Source of the DNA: Novacetimonas cocois
Lineage (GTDB): Bacteria > Pseudomonadota > Alphaproteobacteria > Acetobacterales > Acetobacteraceae
Length of the DNA: 48,763 nt
Assembly: GCF_003311635.1 (NCBI RefSeq)
Contig: NZ_QEXL01000007.1
Coordinates: 597-49,359 of the forward strand
Reading direction: 5' to 3'
Shown here piece by piece: positions 20,359 through 32,584 of this stretch. The notes beneath the pieces were generated by a model that ran no database searches, was not told the DNA's origin, and worked only from the letters and a program-made list of their open reading frames with translations. The position numbers and the translations under genes are program-made. Positions within the stretch are counted from its first letter, which is position 1. Each line of letters begins with the position of its first letter.

Positions 20359-20946
20359 TTGTTCAGACGTCGTAAGCCAGAAGAGACCAAGCCGCCGGTC
20401 AAGCCTCAGGCAGCCACTCCGCAAGCCGCGCGCCCAGCGCCTTCTTCCACATCAGCCAACAAGGAAAACGCGCCGATGGCCCGTCCCCCTTTCCCCCCGA
20501 CACCGAACACGTCTCCTGCCGCAGGTGGCGTGCGCCCCGGCGCCTCGGCCCCCGGCGCGAAAAAGGATAATGACCGCCGCACCCTCGTCGTGGGTCGTGG
20601 CATCAGCGTCCAGGGCACCATCCAGGACGCCGAACGCCTGGTGGTGGAGGGAACGGTTGAATCTTCCATGATCAACGCCTCCGAACTGCAGATCGCCCAT
20701 GGCGGTATCTTCAAGGGCGAGGTCGAGGTCGAAGACGCCGAACTGGCCGGGACCATCGATGGCAAGCTGACGGTGCGCGGCAGCCTGACGATCCGTTCGA
20801 CCGGTCGCCTGCTGGGCACGGCAAAGTGCCGCCGCCTGAAGGTCGAGGACGGTGGTCAGGTTTCCGGCCAGCTGGAAATGATCAGCACCCCCGCCCCGGT
20901 GGAACCGCCGGCCGCGGCCCCGCAGCCCAAGCCCGCCACGCCCTGA
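20359..20946 (+). CDS. Bactofilin-family polymerising cytoskeletal protein
   Basis: 195 aa. Residues about 70-170 form the bactofilin beta-helix: RTLVVGRGISVQGTIQDAERLVVEG, then repeating hydrophobic-Gly turns (GGIFKGEVEVEDAELAG, GKLTVRGSLTIRSTGRLLG). The flanking N- and C-terminal tails are Pro/Ala-rich and disordered, as usual. Bactofilins polymerise without nucleotide and organise cell-wall enzymes, stalks or cell shape. The frame opens at TTG 20359 with GCGGGG about 6 nt upstream; the first in-frame ATG comes about 40 codons later, so the TTG start (MFRRRKPEE) is preferred, as it restores the common basic N-terminus that can associate with membrane. Confidence 0.85.
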   Translation: MFRRRKPEETKPPVKPQAATPQAARPAPSSTSANKENAPMARPPFPPTPNTSPAAGGVRPGASAPGAKKDNDRRTLVVGRGISVQGTIQDAERLVVEGTVESSMINASELQIAHGGIFKGEVEVEDAELAGTIDGKLTVRGSLTIRSTGRLLGTAKCRRLKVEDGGQVSGQLEMISTPAPVEPPAAAPQPKPATP

Positions 20947-21066
20947 GGCCGGCCAGCCCTGCCCGACCATGATGCCCGTCCCGCACGGGCATCACGGTCC
21001 GCCCGCGCGACGCCATGCAATCGGGGCGCCACGCAGTCCGGGCGTCAGGAACAACCGGGTGCCATG

Positions 21067-21105
21067 AAAAAAGCCGCCGGAACGTCATGTTCCCGGCGGC
21101 TTTTT
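21067..21105. terminator. Bidirectional terminator between bactofilin and gcrA
   Basis: AAAAAGCCGCC-GGAAC pairs with GTTCCCGGCGGCTTTTT across a 5-nt loop with one bulge. A-run left and T-run right allow function for both convergent genes. Confidence 0.85.
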
Positions 21106-21142
21106 CATGCCCGCATGTCACGGGGTCATGTCATCGGCAATA

Positions 21143-21874
21143 TCAGGCGACGTTATCGCGACGGTCGCGCAGCTTTACATACGCAAGCTGCGCATGCTCG
21201 GCGCAATAGGGCTTGCCCGGCAGTGGCGTTGCGCCACAGAAATGAAAGCCCGGCGTTCCCGGATCGCCCAGCGGCCAGCAGCAGGACTGGCTGCTGCGAC
21301 GGCGCGGCGGGGTCGGGGCATGCGCCGCGGCGCGTTCGGCACGCGGGGTCGCGGCCTTGCGTGCCGGCTTGGCCGGGGCCGGTTCCTCAGCCTTGGGCGC
21401 GACGGGCGGAGTCGCCGGGGCCGCGGCTTTCTGGGCCGCGGGGGCAACCTGGGTGGGCTGCGCTGCGGGAGCGGACGCGACAGGAGCAGATGCGACGGGG
21501 GCGCTGGCTGGCGGTGCCACCACAGGTTCGGCCGGCGCGGGCGTTGCCGCAGGCGTGGCGGTGGCCGGGGCTGCTTCCGCCCGGGCCGGGTGCGCCGCCA
21601 CAACAGGTGCCGGTCCGGCGGCCACGGGGGCGACAGGTACAGCGGCTGGTGCCTCGACCGCGGCGGGGGCGGGCGTCGCGGCGGCGGCCTTTTCCGCAGC
21701 CTTGCCACCCCGGCGAATGGGCGACGGGCGTGGTTTCAGACCCAGCCGATGCGCCTTTCCCACGACCGCGTTCTTGGTCACTGCCAACTGACGGCCGATT
21801 TCCGCCGTTGACAGTCCCTGCTGCCACAGGTCGCGAAGACGCGCGATCGTCTCCTCGGTCCATTCCATCGCCAT
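21143..21874 (-). CDS. gcrA: GcrA cell-cycle regulator
   Basis: 243 aa. The N-terminal helix-turn-helix domain (WTEETIARLRDLWQQGLS, AEIGRQLAVTKNAVVGKAHRLGL, RPSPIRR) is the GcrA signature. The C-terminal domain has CCWP, HFCGA and YCAEHA, also conserved. In Caulobacter GcrA binds sigma70-RNA polymerase and methylated GANTC promoters to drive S-phase genes. Here the two domains are joined by an unusually long Ala/Pro-rich linker (about residues 57-190), making the protein clearly longer than Caulobacter GcrA (~173 aa). Start at 21874 has GGAG 8 nt upstream; an in-frame ATG at 21868 is less well spaced. Confidence 0.92.
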   Translation of the reverse strand: MAMEWTEETIARLRDLWQQGLSTAEIGRQLAVTKNAVVGKAHRLGLKPRPSPIRRGGKAAEKAAAATPAPAAVEAPAAVPVAPVAAGPAPVVAAHPARAEAAPATATPAATPAPAEPVVAPPASAPVASAPVASAPAAQPTQVAPAAQKAAAPATPPVAPKAEEPAPAKPARKAATPRAERAAAHAPTPPRRRSSQSCCWPLGDPGTPGFHFCGATPLPGKPYCAEHAQLAYVKLRDRRDNVA

Positions 21875-22019
21875 CGCTCACACTCCATTACGCGGAATTG
21901 GGGGCAAAATAGGCTTATATTGTGGGTGACTCAACCGGCCAGACACAAAATATTGTGGACAAGACTGCACATAACCTGTTCGCAACCACGGGAAAACCCG
22001 GGGGATAACCCCGTCAGGA

Positions 22020-23207
22020 TCAGGCGCGTATCAGCCGTATCGCCCCGTTTTCCACCCCCAGTGTCAGTTCGCCTGCCTTCAGCGCCAGCGCCTGCGTCCC
22101 GAAAACCTCGCGCCGCCATCCCTGCAGGGCCGGAATCTCCGGCGCGTCTTCCAGCGCAAGGCGATCGATATCATCGGCCGACGCCACCAGCTTTGGCGCC
22201 ACGCGATGCCGTTCGCAGCATGCCGCCAGCAATACCTTGAGCATCGCCACCAACGCCGCCGATGGCCGGGGCGTGTCCTTGCCCCGTCCCTTTGGCGGGC
22301 GCGGCAGGCTGGCATCGGGTTCACGCCGCGCGACCGCGATCGCCTCCAGCAGGCCCTGCCCGCTGCGTCCCTCGGCAAAGCCGCGCGAAATGCCACGCAC
22401 GCGCGCCAGCCCGTCGACATCACCGGGGCCGGTGGCCGCGATTTCCATCAGGCTTTCATCCTTGACCAGACGCTGGCGCGGGACGTTGACGCGCTGTGCC
22501 TCGCGCTCCCGCCATGCCGCGATGGCGCGCAGCATGCCCAGCATGCGGCGGTTGCTGGTGCGCGGACGCATCCGTTCCCACAATGTCTCGGGGTCGGGGC
22601 GGAAGGTCGCGGGGGAATTGAGGACGTCCATCTCCGCCGTCATCCAGTCCTGTCGCCCTTCCCGTTCCAGCTGCGCCACCAGCCGCAGATAGACATCGCG
22701 CAGGTACGTGACGTCCGCCGCGGCGTAGCTGATCTGCGCCGGCGAAAGCGGACGCGCGGCCCAGTCGGAAAAACGGTGCGACTTGTCTATCTGCGCGCCC
22801 AGAAGGGAGGAGACGAGGTTGTCATACCCCACCTGATCCCCATATCCCGCGACCATCGCCGCGACCTGCGTGTCAAACAGCGGCTGCGGCAGGCGGTCGA
22901 ACAGGTGCAGGAAAATCTCCAGATCCTGACGGGCGGCATGGAACACCTTGATAACGTTTTCATCCGCAAGGAGTTCACCCAGCGAGGACAGGTCCATGCC
23001 CGGCGCCAGCGCATCGACCACCACCACTTCGTCCGCGCCCGCCAGCTGCACCAGGCACAGTTCGGGCCAGTACGTGCGTTCACGCACGAATTCCGTGTCG
23101 ATGGTGATGAAGGGTTCGCGGCGAAGGCGCGCGGTCACCGCGTTCAGGTCGGCTGTCGTGGTCACAAGGACCGGATCGGGAAATTCGGTTCGGGATGCAG
23201 GTGCCAT
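22020..23207 (-). CDS. rnd: Ribonuclease D
   Basis: 395 aa from ATG 23207 ([14 protein letters not shown]). DEDD exonuclease: [20 protein letters not shown] (first acid pair), [10 protein letters not shown], and the YAAADVTYL motif with the last acid/Tyr. An HRDC domain follows ([24 protein letters not shown], starting about residue 225). RNase D trims the 3' ends of tRNAs and other stable RNAs. An upstream in-frame start at 23264 would add 19 residues without family similarity. It is transcribed divergently from queF. Confidence 0.92.
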   Translation of the reverse strand: MAPASRTEFPDPVLVTTTADLNAVTARLRREPFITIDTEFVRERTYWPELCLVQLAGADEVVVVDALAPGMDLSSLGELLADENVIKVFHAARQDLEIFLHLFDRLPQPLFDTQVAAMVAGYGDQVGYDNLVSSLLGAQIDKSHRFSDWAARPLSPAQISYAAADVTYLRDVYLRLVAQLEREGRQDWMTAEMDVLNSPATFRPDPETLWERMRPRTSNRRMLGMLRAIAAWREREAQRVNVPRQRLVKDESLMEIAATGPGDVDGLARVRGISRGFAEGRSGQGLLEAIAVARREPDASLPRPPKGRGKDTPRPSAALVAMLKVLLAACCERHRVAPKLVASADDIDRLALEDAPEIPALQGWRREVFGTQALALKAGELTLGVENGAIRLIRA

Positions 23208-23333
23208 GCCTTGTGTGTTATCACGTGCCGCAGGCTTGCGACAGCAGGCAAAATGACATGGCAATCCATTGACGCCGCCATATCCCGTCCGCCATCACGC
23301 GGCCATTACGTGAACCATGGAAAGAACACGCCC

Positions 23334-23813
23334 ATGACATCCCCCACCCCGTCCGATGATGGCAGCCAGGTCCTGACGCAGCTGGGACGCAACACGGCCC
23401 AGCCCGCCAGCCCGGAAGAAGCCGTGCTGGAACGCGTCCCCGCGCCGGACCCGGACAAACGTTACGTCGTCCGCTTTACCGCGCCGGAATTCACCTCGCT
23501 GTGCCCCGTCACGGGACAGCCGGATTTCGCGCATATCGTCATCGACTACATCCCCGGCAAATGGATCGTGGAAAGCAAGTCGCTGAAGCTGTTCCTGACC
23601 AGTTTCCGCAATCATGGCGCGTTTCACGAAAAATGCTCCATGCAGATCGCAACCACCCTTGTCGATCTGCTCGACCCCGTATGGCTGCGGATCGGGGCCT
23701 ACTGGTATCCGCGCGGCGGCATGCCCATCGATGTCTTCTGGCAGACCGGAACCCCGCCCGAAGGTACATGGATCCCGTCGCAGGACGTCCCCGGATATCG
23801 CGGGCGCGGCTGA
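23334..23813 (+). CDS. queF: QueF, NADPH-dependent 7-cyano-7-deazaguanine reductase
   Basis: 159 aa, type I (YkvM-like, single-domain) QueF. Catalytic Cys57 ([11 protein letters not shown]), Asp64, His98-Glu99 (FHEKCS) and the QueF motif ESKSLKL (80-86) are all present. It reduces the nitrile preQ0 to preQ1 for queuosine in tRNA. The ATG at 23334 has GGAAAG 9 nt upstream, and the alternative ATG at 23318 is out of frame and stops at once. No other queuosine gene is adjacent. The first ~35 residues are a variable Pro/Asp-rich extension. Confidence 0.93.
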   Translation: MTSPTPSDDGSQVLTQLGRNTAQPASPEEAVLERVPAPDPDKRYVVRFTAPEFTSLCPVTGQPDFAHIVIDYIPGKWIVESKSLKLFLTSFRNHGAFHEKCSMQIATTLVDLLDPVWLRIGAYWYPRGGMPIDVFWQTGTPPEGTWIPSQDVPGYRGRG

Positions 23814-23842
23814 CAACCAGACCCGGCAATGTCCTGAAACTA

Positions 23843-23932
23843 CAAAAAGTTTTTGGTGAAGCTTTTTGCAAAAAGCTTTGAAAGACATCGCCTTTTTGAA
23901 AAAAGGCGATACCCAAAAACTTCTGTTATTTT
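23843..23932 (+). repeat. Dispersed palindromic repeat, copy 3 (full length)
   Basis: About 90 nt: AAAAAGTTTTTGGTGAAGC, a hairpin GCTTTTTGCAAAAAGC, spacer, a second hairpin CGCCTTTTTGAAAAAAGGCG, and ACCCAAAAACTTCTGTT. It lies between convergent queF and atpC. Confidence 0.85.
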
Positions 23933-24016
23933 TCCGCAAGGGACTGTTTTCAGGCAGCCCCCAAAAGCCGATCGGGAAACATCCTGACGCCCCGTGGAAC
24001 GGTTCAGGAACCTGCC

Positions 24017-24051
24017 AAAAAAAAACGGCGCCCGCTATGGGGCGCCGTTTT
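24017..24051. terminator. Bidirectional terminator at the end of the atp operon
   Basis: AAACGGCGCCC pairs with GGGCGCCGTTT across a short loop. A nine-A run on the left serves the minus-strand atp operon, and TTTT on the right serves the plus strand (queF side). Confidence 0.85.
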
Positions 24052-24080
24052 CCTGACTGATCAGGCCGGAAACCGCGATA

Positions 24081-24506
24081 TCAGATCGACATCTCAGGCG
24101 TGGCGCTGTTGGCGGCCTCGATTTCCGCGCGGGCGGACTGCATCTTGTCCATCAGGATATCCAGCGCAGGGACATTCATCTTGTCCGCCTCGTCATAGGA
24201 TTTTTCCAGAGCGGCCAGACGGGATTCCGCATCGGTCGCGGAAAGTTCCGTAACCGGCGTCGCGTGGTCCGCCAGAATGGTGCAGTGGTCCGGCGTCATA
24301 TCGGCAAACCCGCCCGACACGAAGAAACGATGGGCGATGGCATCGCCCTCGTAAATCTCGACAACGCCACCGCGCAGCATCAGCATCAGCGGCGCATGCT
24401 CGGGCATCGCGGCGATATCGCCCTCGGACCCGGGCATGACCACCATGTCAGCCTTGTGGGAGAAAAGGATTTTCTCCGGGCTGACAATCTCGACCTTAAT
24501 CGGCAT
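24081..24506 (-). CDS. atpC: ATP synthase F1 subunit epsilon
   Basis: 141 aa. The N-terminal beta domain is clear (KVEIVSPEKILFSHKADMVVMPGSEGDIAAMPEHAPLM), with the short alphaproteobacterial C-terminal helix region. Epsilon is part of the rotating central stalk and can inhibit ATP hydrolysis. Last gene of the atpHAGDC operon, starting 31 nt after atpD; a terminator follows. Confidence 0.94.
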   Translation of the reverse strand: MPIKVEIVSPEKILFSHKADMVVMPGSEGDIAAMPEHAPLMLMLRGGVVEIYEGDAIAHRFFVSGGFADMTPDHCTILADHATPVTELSATDAESRLAALEKSYDEADKMNVPALDILMDKMQSARAEIEAANSATPEMSI

Positions 24507-24537
24507 GGTCTGTCTTCCTTGCGTCAGGGGCCAGTAA

Positions 24538-26932
<2,395 letters not shown>

Positions 26933-26948
26933 GGATGCGCGTTCTTCC

Positions 26949-28487
26949 TCAGTTGACGAACTGACGGCCGAACGTCGTCAGGAAATCGTTCAGTCGGCTT
27001 TCGATATCCTTGGTCAGCTGACGCTGGGTCCGGATGGATTCGAGGATGTCCTTGCCCGCCGAACGCACTTCCTCAAGCAGACGCTTTTCATAGGTCGTGA
27101 CCTCGTTCACCGGCACGGCATCGATATAGCCACGGGTGCCCGCGAACAGGACAACCACCTGCTCCTCGACCGAAAGCGGGGAGGTTTCGGGCTGCTTGAG
27201 CAGCTCGACAAGGCGCGCGCCACGGGCAAGCTGCTTCTGCGTCGCGGGATCAAGGTCCGATGCGAACTGCGAGAAGGCGGCCATTTCGCGATACTGCGCC
27301 AGTTCCAGCTTGATCTTGCCGGCAACCTGCTTCATCGCCTTGATCTGCGCGGCGGAACCGACGCGCGACACGGAACCGCCAACGTTCACCGCCGGGCGGA
27401 TGCCGCGATAGAACAGGTCGGTTTCAAGGAACACCTGACCGTCGGTGATGGAAATCACGTTGGTCGGGATATAGGCCGACACGTCGCCAGCCTGCGTCTC
27501 GATCACCGGAAGCGCCGTCAGCGAACCCGCGCCGAACTTGTCGGACATCTTTGCGGCGCGTTCCAGCAGGCGCGAATGCAGGTAGAACACGTCACCCGGA
27601 TACGCTTCACGTCCCGGCGGACGACGCAGCAGCAGCGACATCTGGCGATAGGCGACGGCCTGCTTGGACAGGTCATCATACACGATCAGGGCATGCATGC
27701 CGTTGTCGCGGAAATATTCACCCATGGAGCACGCGGCATACGGCGCCAGATACTGCATCGGGGCCGGGTCGGACGCGGTGGCCGCCACGACGATGGAATA
27801 TTCCATCGCGCCGGTTTCCTCCAGCGTGCGGACCAGCTGCGCCACGGTCGAACGCTTCTGCCCGATCGCGACATAGATGCAGTACAGCGACTTGGATTCG
27901 TCACCCAGGGCATTGACGCTCTTCTGATTGACGATGGTGTCGATCAGGATCGCGGTCTTGCCGGTCTGGCGGTCACCGATGATCAGCTCACGCTGGCCGC
28001 GCCCGATGGGCACCAGCGCGTCGATGGCCTTGATGCCGGTCTGCATCGGCTCGCTGACGGACTGGCGCGGCATGATGCCGGGTGCCTTGATTTCCGCGCG
28101 CTTGTTGATGATTTCGCCAACCAGCGGCCCCTTGCCGTCGATCGGGTTGCCCAGACCGTCGACCACGCGGCCCAGCAGGGCCTTGCCGGTCGGGACCTCG
28201 ACCACCTTGCCGGTACGCGCGACGGTGTCGCCTTCGCGCATGGAGGTGTCATCGCCGAAGATGACGACGCCGACATTGTCGTTTTCGAGGTTCAGCGCCA
28301 TGCCATGCTGGCCGCTGGCGGGGAAGACCAGCATTTCGCCGGCTTCGACGTTCTGCAGCCCGTAAACACGGGCGATGCCGTCACCAACCGACAGGATGGT
28401 GCCGGTTTCGGCAACATCGACAGCCTGGTCGAACGTGGCGATCTGCTGCTTGAGGATATCCGAAATCTCGGAGGGGCGGATTTCCAT
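26949..28487 (-). CDS. atpA: ATP synthase F1 subunit alpha
   Basis: 512 aa. Walker A-like GDRQTGKTA, the [11 protein letters not shown] strand near residue 40, and the alpha-subunit signature [14 protein letters not shown] start at ATG 28487 ([13 protein letters not shown]), the usual alpha N-terminus; a GTG one codon upstream is also open. The ATG shares its A with the atpH stop (TGATG), so the two are coupled. Confidence 0.97.
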   Translation of the reverse strand: MEIRPSEISDILKQQIATFDQAVDVAETGTILSVGDGIARVYGLQNVEAGEMLVFPASGQHGMALNLENDNVGVVIFGDDTSMREGDTVARTGKVVEVPTGKALLGRVVDGLGNPIDGKGPLVGEIINKRAEIKAPGIMPRQSVSEPMQTGIKAIDALVPIGRGQRELIIGDRQTGKTAILIDTIVNQKSVNALGDESKSLYCIYVAIGQKRSTVAQLVRTLEETGAMEYSIVVAATASDPAPMQYLAPYAACSMGEYFRDNGMHALIVYDDLSKQAVAYRQMSLLLRRPPGREAYPGDVFYLHSRLLERAAKMSDKFGAGSLTALPVIETQAGDVSAYIPTNVISITDGQVFLETDLFYRGIRPAVNVGGSVSRVGSAAQIKAMKQVAGKIKLELAQYREMAAFSQFASDLDPATQKQLARGARLVELLKQPETSPLSVEEQVVVLFAGTRGYIDAVPVNEVTTYEKRLLEEVRSAGKDILESIRTQRQLTKDIESRLNDFLTTFGRQFVN

Positions 28488-29068
28488 CACGCGGCTCCCT
28501 TCATGGCATGATGCAGGCGGGTAAGGCGGGATCTGAGGCTGGTATCATACAGGCGGGCGCCTATGCGCACGACCAGACCGCCCAGCAGCGCCGCGTCAAC
28601 ACGCTCCTGGATATTGACTTTGGAATAGCCGGCCTCGGCGAGGCGGCCGCGAAGCTGTGCGCGCTGCACGTCGTTGAGGGGATGGGCGGACACGACGTCC
28701 GCCACCACCTCGCCCCGGCGGGCAGCGGCAATTGCCGCCAGGGCGGCGAGAATTTCACGAAGATGCGGCAGGCGGCGGTTTGCCGCCACCACGCCGACGA
28801 AATCACGGATCAGGGGATCGAAACCCTCCTTGTCCAGCACCGCAATCAGCGCGCGCGTGGACTGGCGGATGTCAAGGGTGCGATCAACCAGCACCGCGGA
28901 CAGGTCCGCGCTCTGGTCCAGCATGGAGGACAGGGCCTTTGCCTGATCCAGCACGAGGTCGAGCTTCTGCTGGTCGGAGGCAAGGTCATAGAGCGCCGTC
29001 GCATAACGGCCCGCAAGACCATTGGCAATGGAGGCGATTGGTATTGAGGTCGTTCCAGTCGAATCCAC
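28487..29068 (-). CDS. atpH: ATP synthase F1 subunit delta
   Basis: 193 aa from GTG 29068 ([30 protein letters not shown]). The [14 protein letters not shown] opening and the C-terminal [20 protein letters not shown] are the delta signatures. Delta joins F1 to the peripheral stalk. The frame is open to 29182, but upstream codons have no family similarity; a GTG at 29101 is an alternative. First gene of the operon; the F0 genes are not in this window, as expected for alphaproteobacteria, where F0 and F1 operons are separate. Confidence 0.9.
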   Translation of the reverse strand: MDSTGTTSIPIASIANGLAGRYATALYDLASDQQKLDLVLDQAKALSSMLDQSADLSAVLVDRTLDIRQSTRALIAVLDKEGFDPLIRDFVGVVAANRRLPHLREILAALAAIAAARRGEVVADVVSAHPLNDVQRAQLRGRLAEAGYSKVNIQERVDAALLGGLVVRIGARLYDTSLRSRLTRLHHAMKGAA

Positions 29069-29377
29069 TGTCCGCTTTTCCAATCCAGAATCGTGGGTCA
29101 CACAAACACACTGCAGGCCCCGGAACACGACCGCCCCAGCCACTGCTGGCGCGGCTCTAGCACGCTGCGTTGACCCACGCAACCGGCACCATACCTGCCG
29201 CGCACCACAAAATCCATCGCGCGCCCGACCCGGCCGTCCGGCAGGTCACGCCACCGTCCCACAGCGGGTCGTAGCATACATATCCACCCCCGCTTCGGAA
29301 ATAGAGTTCATGAACGATTCGTCACGAATATCCCGCCTTACGTTGCACATTACGCATCGCAGTCATGCGCCATTCGA
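29069..29377. other. Intergenic region upstream of the atp operon
   Basis: 309 nt between atpH and the MFS gene stop, both on the minus strand. It must hold the atp operon promoter unless transcription comes from the MFS gene, but I see no hexamer pair with good spacing and no convincing gene. There is no terminator-like hairpin after the MFS gene. Confidence 0.4.
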
Positions 29378-30892
29378 TCAGGCGCGGCGTGACGCCCCGC
29401 CCGCCATGCCCCGGCCTGCCATGTCCCCGGCCTCCGCCCCGGCCAGCACGGCCGCCACCGCTTTGGTGCTGGCGCGCGCCCGCGCGCTGGTGACGACAAT
29501 GCCGATCACCCCGATCAGGATGGCCGCCACCAGCATCGCCCACCACACGGCATGCGTCGCCCGCGCGAACGCCGCCCACTGGACCGCCCCGATCTGCCCC
29601 GTCGGCGCGCCGGTCATCGTGCCCGACAGCGCGATGCCCAGCAGCACCCCGATCTGACGGCTGGTGGAGGCCAGCGCCGCCGCCACCCCCGCCTGCGTGC
29701 GCGGCATGCCGGAGACGGCGGCATTGGTGATCGGGGCATTGCACATCCCGAATCCGCAGCCACACAGGCCATACGCCACCAGCAGCACCGCAAGCGGCGT
29801 CGCATCCGATAGATCCGTCAGCAGCAGGGCGCTGACGCCAAATCCCGCGGCGGAAACCAGCAGCGGCAGGCGCGCGCCCACCTGCCCCACCAGCCGTCCC
29901 GACAGGGGGGAGCAGATGCTGCTGCACACCGCGAACGGCAGCGTGCACAGCCCCGCATGCAGCGCCGACATCCCGCGCGAACCCTGGAGATAGAGGGTAT
30001 TGAGGAACAGGAACGCGCTGAAGACCGCAAAGGCGAGGATGGCGGTCACGATCGCCCCGGAAAAGGGCAGCGCATGGAAAAACCGCAGATCCACCAGCGG
30101 CGCGGGACTGCGCTGTTCCACGATCACGAAGCCGATCATCGCAAGGACGCCCAGCGACAGGAACCCAACGATGACCGGATTGCCCCAGCCGAGGTCACGC
30201 GCCTCGATCAGGGCGGCCGTCAGCATCGCCAGCGTTACCATCACCAGCAGCTGCCCCGGCCCGTCGAACGAGCGCGTGCGCGGCCCGTGGGATTCGGGGA
30301 TGAAACGCAGGCTGAGGAAAATCCCGATGATCCCGATGGGCACATTGACCCAGAACACCGCCTGCCAGCTGACCCAGTGGACAAGGATGCCCCCCACCAC
30401 CGGCCCCAGCGCCAGCGCGACGCCGGACGTGCCGCCCCATATCCCGATGGCCTGCGCCCGCGCGCGCGGATCGGTAAAGACGTTCGCGATGATAGACAGC
30501 GCCACGGGGTTGAGCATCGCGCCGCCGATTCCCTGCAGCATGCGCGCGAACACCAGGAACGGGATCGACCCCGACAGCGCGCACAGCATCGATCCCCCGC
30601 AGAACACCGCGATCCCGGCGACAAAGACGCGCCGCCGCCCCACCCGGTCGGCGATCGCGCCCATCAGCACCAGCAGGCTGGCGACCATCAGGGTATAGCC
30701 GTCGACCACCCATTGCAGGGTGGAAAAGCTGCCGTGCAGGGCGACGCGGATGGAGGGCAGCGCCACGTTGACGATGGTCACGTCCATCATCACCAGCAAC
30801 AGGCTGAGGCAGCACGTCACCAGCACAATGGTCGGATGAATCGCGGCAGGACGGGACGCCCCGGTGCGCGTGGGGGGATTGGTGGGGGTCAT
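29378..30892 (-). CDS. MFS multidrug transporter, DHA2 (14-TM, EmrB/QacA) type
   Basis: 504 aa from ATG 30892 (MTPTNPPTRTGAS). Motifs of the DHA2 group: VMMDVTIVNVALPSI in TM1, QWVVDGYTLMVASL, the loop motif GAIADRVGRRRVF, and RMLQGIGGAMLNPVALSII. Fourteen hydrophobic segments can be counted roughly along the chain. These carriers export drugs or metabolites using the proton gradient across the inner membrane. The C-terminus is Ala/Gly-rich with several basic residues. No regulator gene is adjacent. The substrate cannot be told from sequence. Confidence 0.88.
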   Translation of the reverse strand: MTPTNPPTRTGASRPAAIHPTIVLVTCCLSLLLVMMDVTIVNVALPSIRVALHGSFSTLQWVVDGYTLMVASLLVLMGAIADRVGRRRVFVAGIAVFCGGSMLCALSGSIPFLVFARMLQGIGGAMLNPVALSIIANVFTDPRARAQAIGIWGGTSGVALALGPVVGGILVHWVSWQAVFWVNVPIGIIGIFLSLRFIPESHGPRTRSFDGPGQLLVMVTLAMLTAALIEARDLGWGNPVIVGFLSLGVLAMIGFVIVEQRSPAPLVDLRFFHALPFSGAIVTAILAFAVFSAFLFLNTLYLQGSRGMSALHAGLCTLPFAVCSSICSPLSGRLVGQVGARLPLLVSAAGFGVSALLLTDLSDATPLAVLLVAYGLCGCGFGMCNAPITNAAVSGMPRTQAGVAAALASTSRQIGVLLGIALSGTMTGAPTGQIGAVQWAAFARATHAVWWAMLVAAILIGVIGIVVTSARARASTKAVAAVLAGAEAGDMAGRGMAGGASRRA

Positions 30893-31048
30893 GGCGTGGT
30901 CGGGTTCCCGTCGGTCGGAAGCTGCCCGCGGCCGCAGGGCCCGTTGGGGAGGACCCAGCCCGGCCACCCGGCATTTCCGGGACGAAACCCGTTCCGTGCG
31001 AAGCGGGAGCCACACTCATAGATATATGCTTGAAGGATAACGAAGGAA

Positions 31049-31122
31049 TGGAGCGGGCGAAGGGAATCGAACCCTCCTCAGAAGCTTGGAAGGCTACTGC
31101 ATTACCACTATGCTACGCCCGC
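31049..31122 (-). tRNA. tRNA-Gly (TCC)
   Basis: 74 nt with encoded CCA. The acceptor stem GCGGGCG/CGCCCGC pairs fully; the anticodon loop reads CTTCCAA with anticodon TCC; the T-arm has GGTTCGATTCC. Standard cloverleaf. Confidence 0.95.
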
Positions 31123-31366
31123 CCATTTCGGGGCATGTATAATGCGCGGCGATGACGCATGGCAAGTCCCGATGACGCGACCATGTCACTTTCATCGGGA
31201 CGGGGAACGTTTTTTTTACCCCCGTGCATGAAATCATCCACGCCCCCTTGACTTTCTCCGTCAGTCGTATTCTTTTCCGCTTCACTGTGCCGGGTACGCA
31301 TGGGCAGGCCGGAAGGATCGGAACAACGGTTCCGTTGCGATCCGGCCACGTCGATAGCGGCTTTGC

Positions 31367-31443
31367 AGGGGTGTAGCTCAATTGGCTAGAGCGCCGGTCT
31401 CCAAAACCGGAGGTTGCGGGTTCGAGACCCTCCACCCCTGCCA
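31367..31443 (+). tRNA. tRNA-Trp (CCA)
   Basis: 77 nt with encoded CCA. Acceptor AGGGGTG/CACCCCT, D-arm AGCTCAATTGGCTAGAGC, anticodon loop TCTCCAAAA with anticodon CCA, T-arm GGGTTCGAGACCC. It lies upstream of secE, the common bacterial order tRNA-Trp>secE>nusG. Confidence 0.96.
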
Positions 31444-31582
31444 TTCTCCGGTCGGGATCATTCCCCCCCTTCCGGCTTGGCATGTTTTGGTCAGGACAAC
31501 GCCGTGCTGACCGGATTTCAGGCCCCCGCGCCAGCCGGGCACCCCCGGTCAGGCGCGTCGGGTGTTGCAGGAAGGATGTTTC

Positions 31583-31777
31583 GTGTCGGTCAGTCCCGCG
31601 AAATTTGTAGAAGAAGTCCGCGCCGAGGCGAAAAAGGTCACGTGGCCCACGCGCCGCGCGACCCTGATGACGACGGGCGCGGTTCTGGCGATGGCCGGGC
31701 TGGCATCGGTATTTTTCTTCCTCGTCGACGAGGTGATCGGCCTTGGCGTGCGTAAACTATTTGGACTGGGAGGCTGA
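31583..31777 (+). CDS. secE: SecE, preprotein translocase subunit
   Basis: 64 aa from GTG 31583 ([24 protein letters not shown]). AGGAAGGA lies 6 nt upstream, much better than the TTG at 31562. The amphipathic helix with [10 protein letters not shown] and the single TM helix (about 34-56) are diagnostic. SecE is an essential part of the SecYEG channel. nusG starts 8 nt after its stop. Confidence 0.95.
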   Translation: MSVSPAKFVEEVRAEAKKVTWPTRRATLMTTGAVLAMAGLASVFFFLVDEVIGLGVRKLFGLGG

Positions 31778-31785
31778 GTTCAGCC

Positions 31786-32316
31786 ATGGCCAAGCGGTGG
31801 TATGTCATCCACGTCTATTCGGGTTTTGAAAAGAAAATCGCCCAGCACATCAAGGAACAGGCCGCCCAGAAGGGGCTGGCCGACCATTTCGGGGAAATCC
31901 TTGTGCCGTCCGAGGAAGTGACCGAGGTCCGTCGCGGCCAGAAGGTCAATTCGGAACGCAAGTTCTTTCCCGGCTACGTGCTGGTCAACATGGAACTGAC
32001 GGACGAGGCGTGGCACCTGGTCAAGGACACGCCGAAGGTGACCGGCTTCCTGGGCAGCAAGACCAAGCCCTCCCCCATTCCCAAGGTCGAGGCCGAGCGG
32101 ATCATGAAGCAGGCGCAGGAAGGCGTCGAGCGCGTGCGTCCCTCCGTCACGTTCGAGGTGGGCGAGCAGATCCGCGTGGCGGACGGCCCGTTCACGTCCT
32201 TCAACGGCACGATCGAGGAAGTGGACGAGGAAAAGGGCCGCCTGACCGTCAGCGTTTCGATCTTCGGACGCTCCACGCCGGTGGACCTGGAATACAATCA
32301 GGTGGAAAAGGTCTGA
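31786..32316 (+). CDS. nusG: NusG transcription elongation and termination factor
   Basis: 176 aa. NGN domain ([40 protein letters not shown]) followed by a KOW domain ([17 protein letters not shown]). It links RNA polymerase with Rho or the ribosome. Follows secE in the same operon and is itself followed by a strong terminator, so the ribosomal-protein genes that often come next are absent. Confidence 0.97.
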   Translation: MAKRWYVIHVYSGFEKKIAQHIKEQAAQKGLADHFGEILVPSEEVTEVRRGQKVNSERKFFPGYVLVNMELTDEAWHLVKDTPKVTGFLGSKTKPSPIPKVEAERIMKQAQEGVERVRPSVTFEVGEQIRVADGPFTSFNGTIEEVDEEKGRLTVSVSIFGRSTPVDLEYNQVEKV

Positions 32317-32345
32317 TCCTTTTCCATCCTGCGATGTTTTGAGAC

Positions 32346-32372
32346 AAAGGCACCCTTCGCGGTGCCTTTTTT
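32346..32372 (+). terminator. Terminator after nusG
   Basis: AAAGGCACC / GGTGCCTTT, a 9-bp stem with a 6-nt loop ending in six T residues, 30 nt after the nusG stop. Confidence 0.9.
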
Positions 32373-32411
32373 CATGTCCGCGCCCCAAGGCCGGCAACAC
32401 ACTGAAGTCAT

Positions 32412-32491
32412 GAAAGTTTTTGGTGAAGTTTTTTGTAAAAAGCTTCAAAAGACGCCGCCTTTTTAAAAAAATCCGGCACCCAAAAACTTTT
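32412..32491 (+). repeat. Dispersed palindromic repeat, copy 4
   Basis: GAAAGTTTTTGGTGAAG, an AAAAAGCTTCAAAAGACG centre, GCCGCCTTTTTAAAAAAATCCGGC and CACCCAAAAACTTTTG. It follows the nusG terminator, before the cupin gene. Confidence 0.85.
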
Positions 32492-32584
32492 GTTCTTTAT
32501 TATCAGTTTGTGATTTTCGACCGGTCGTCTGGCCCCGGATGATCGCATCACGATACACTCCTCCACCCAACGGGAGGAACCGGA

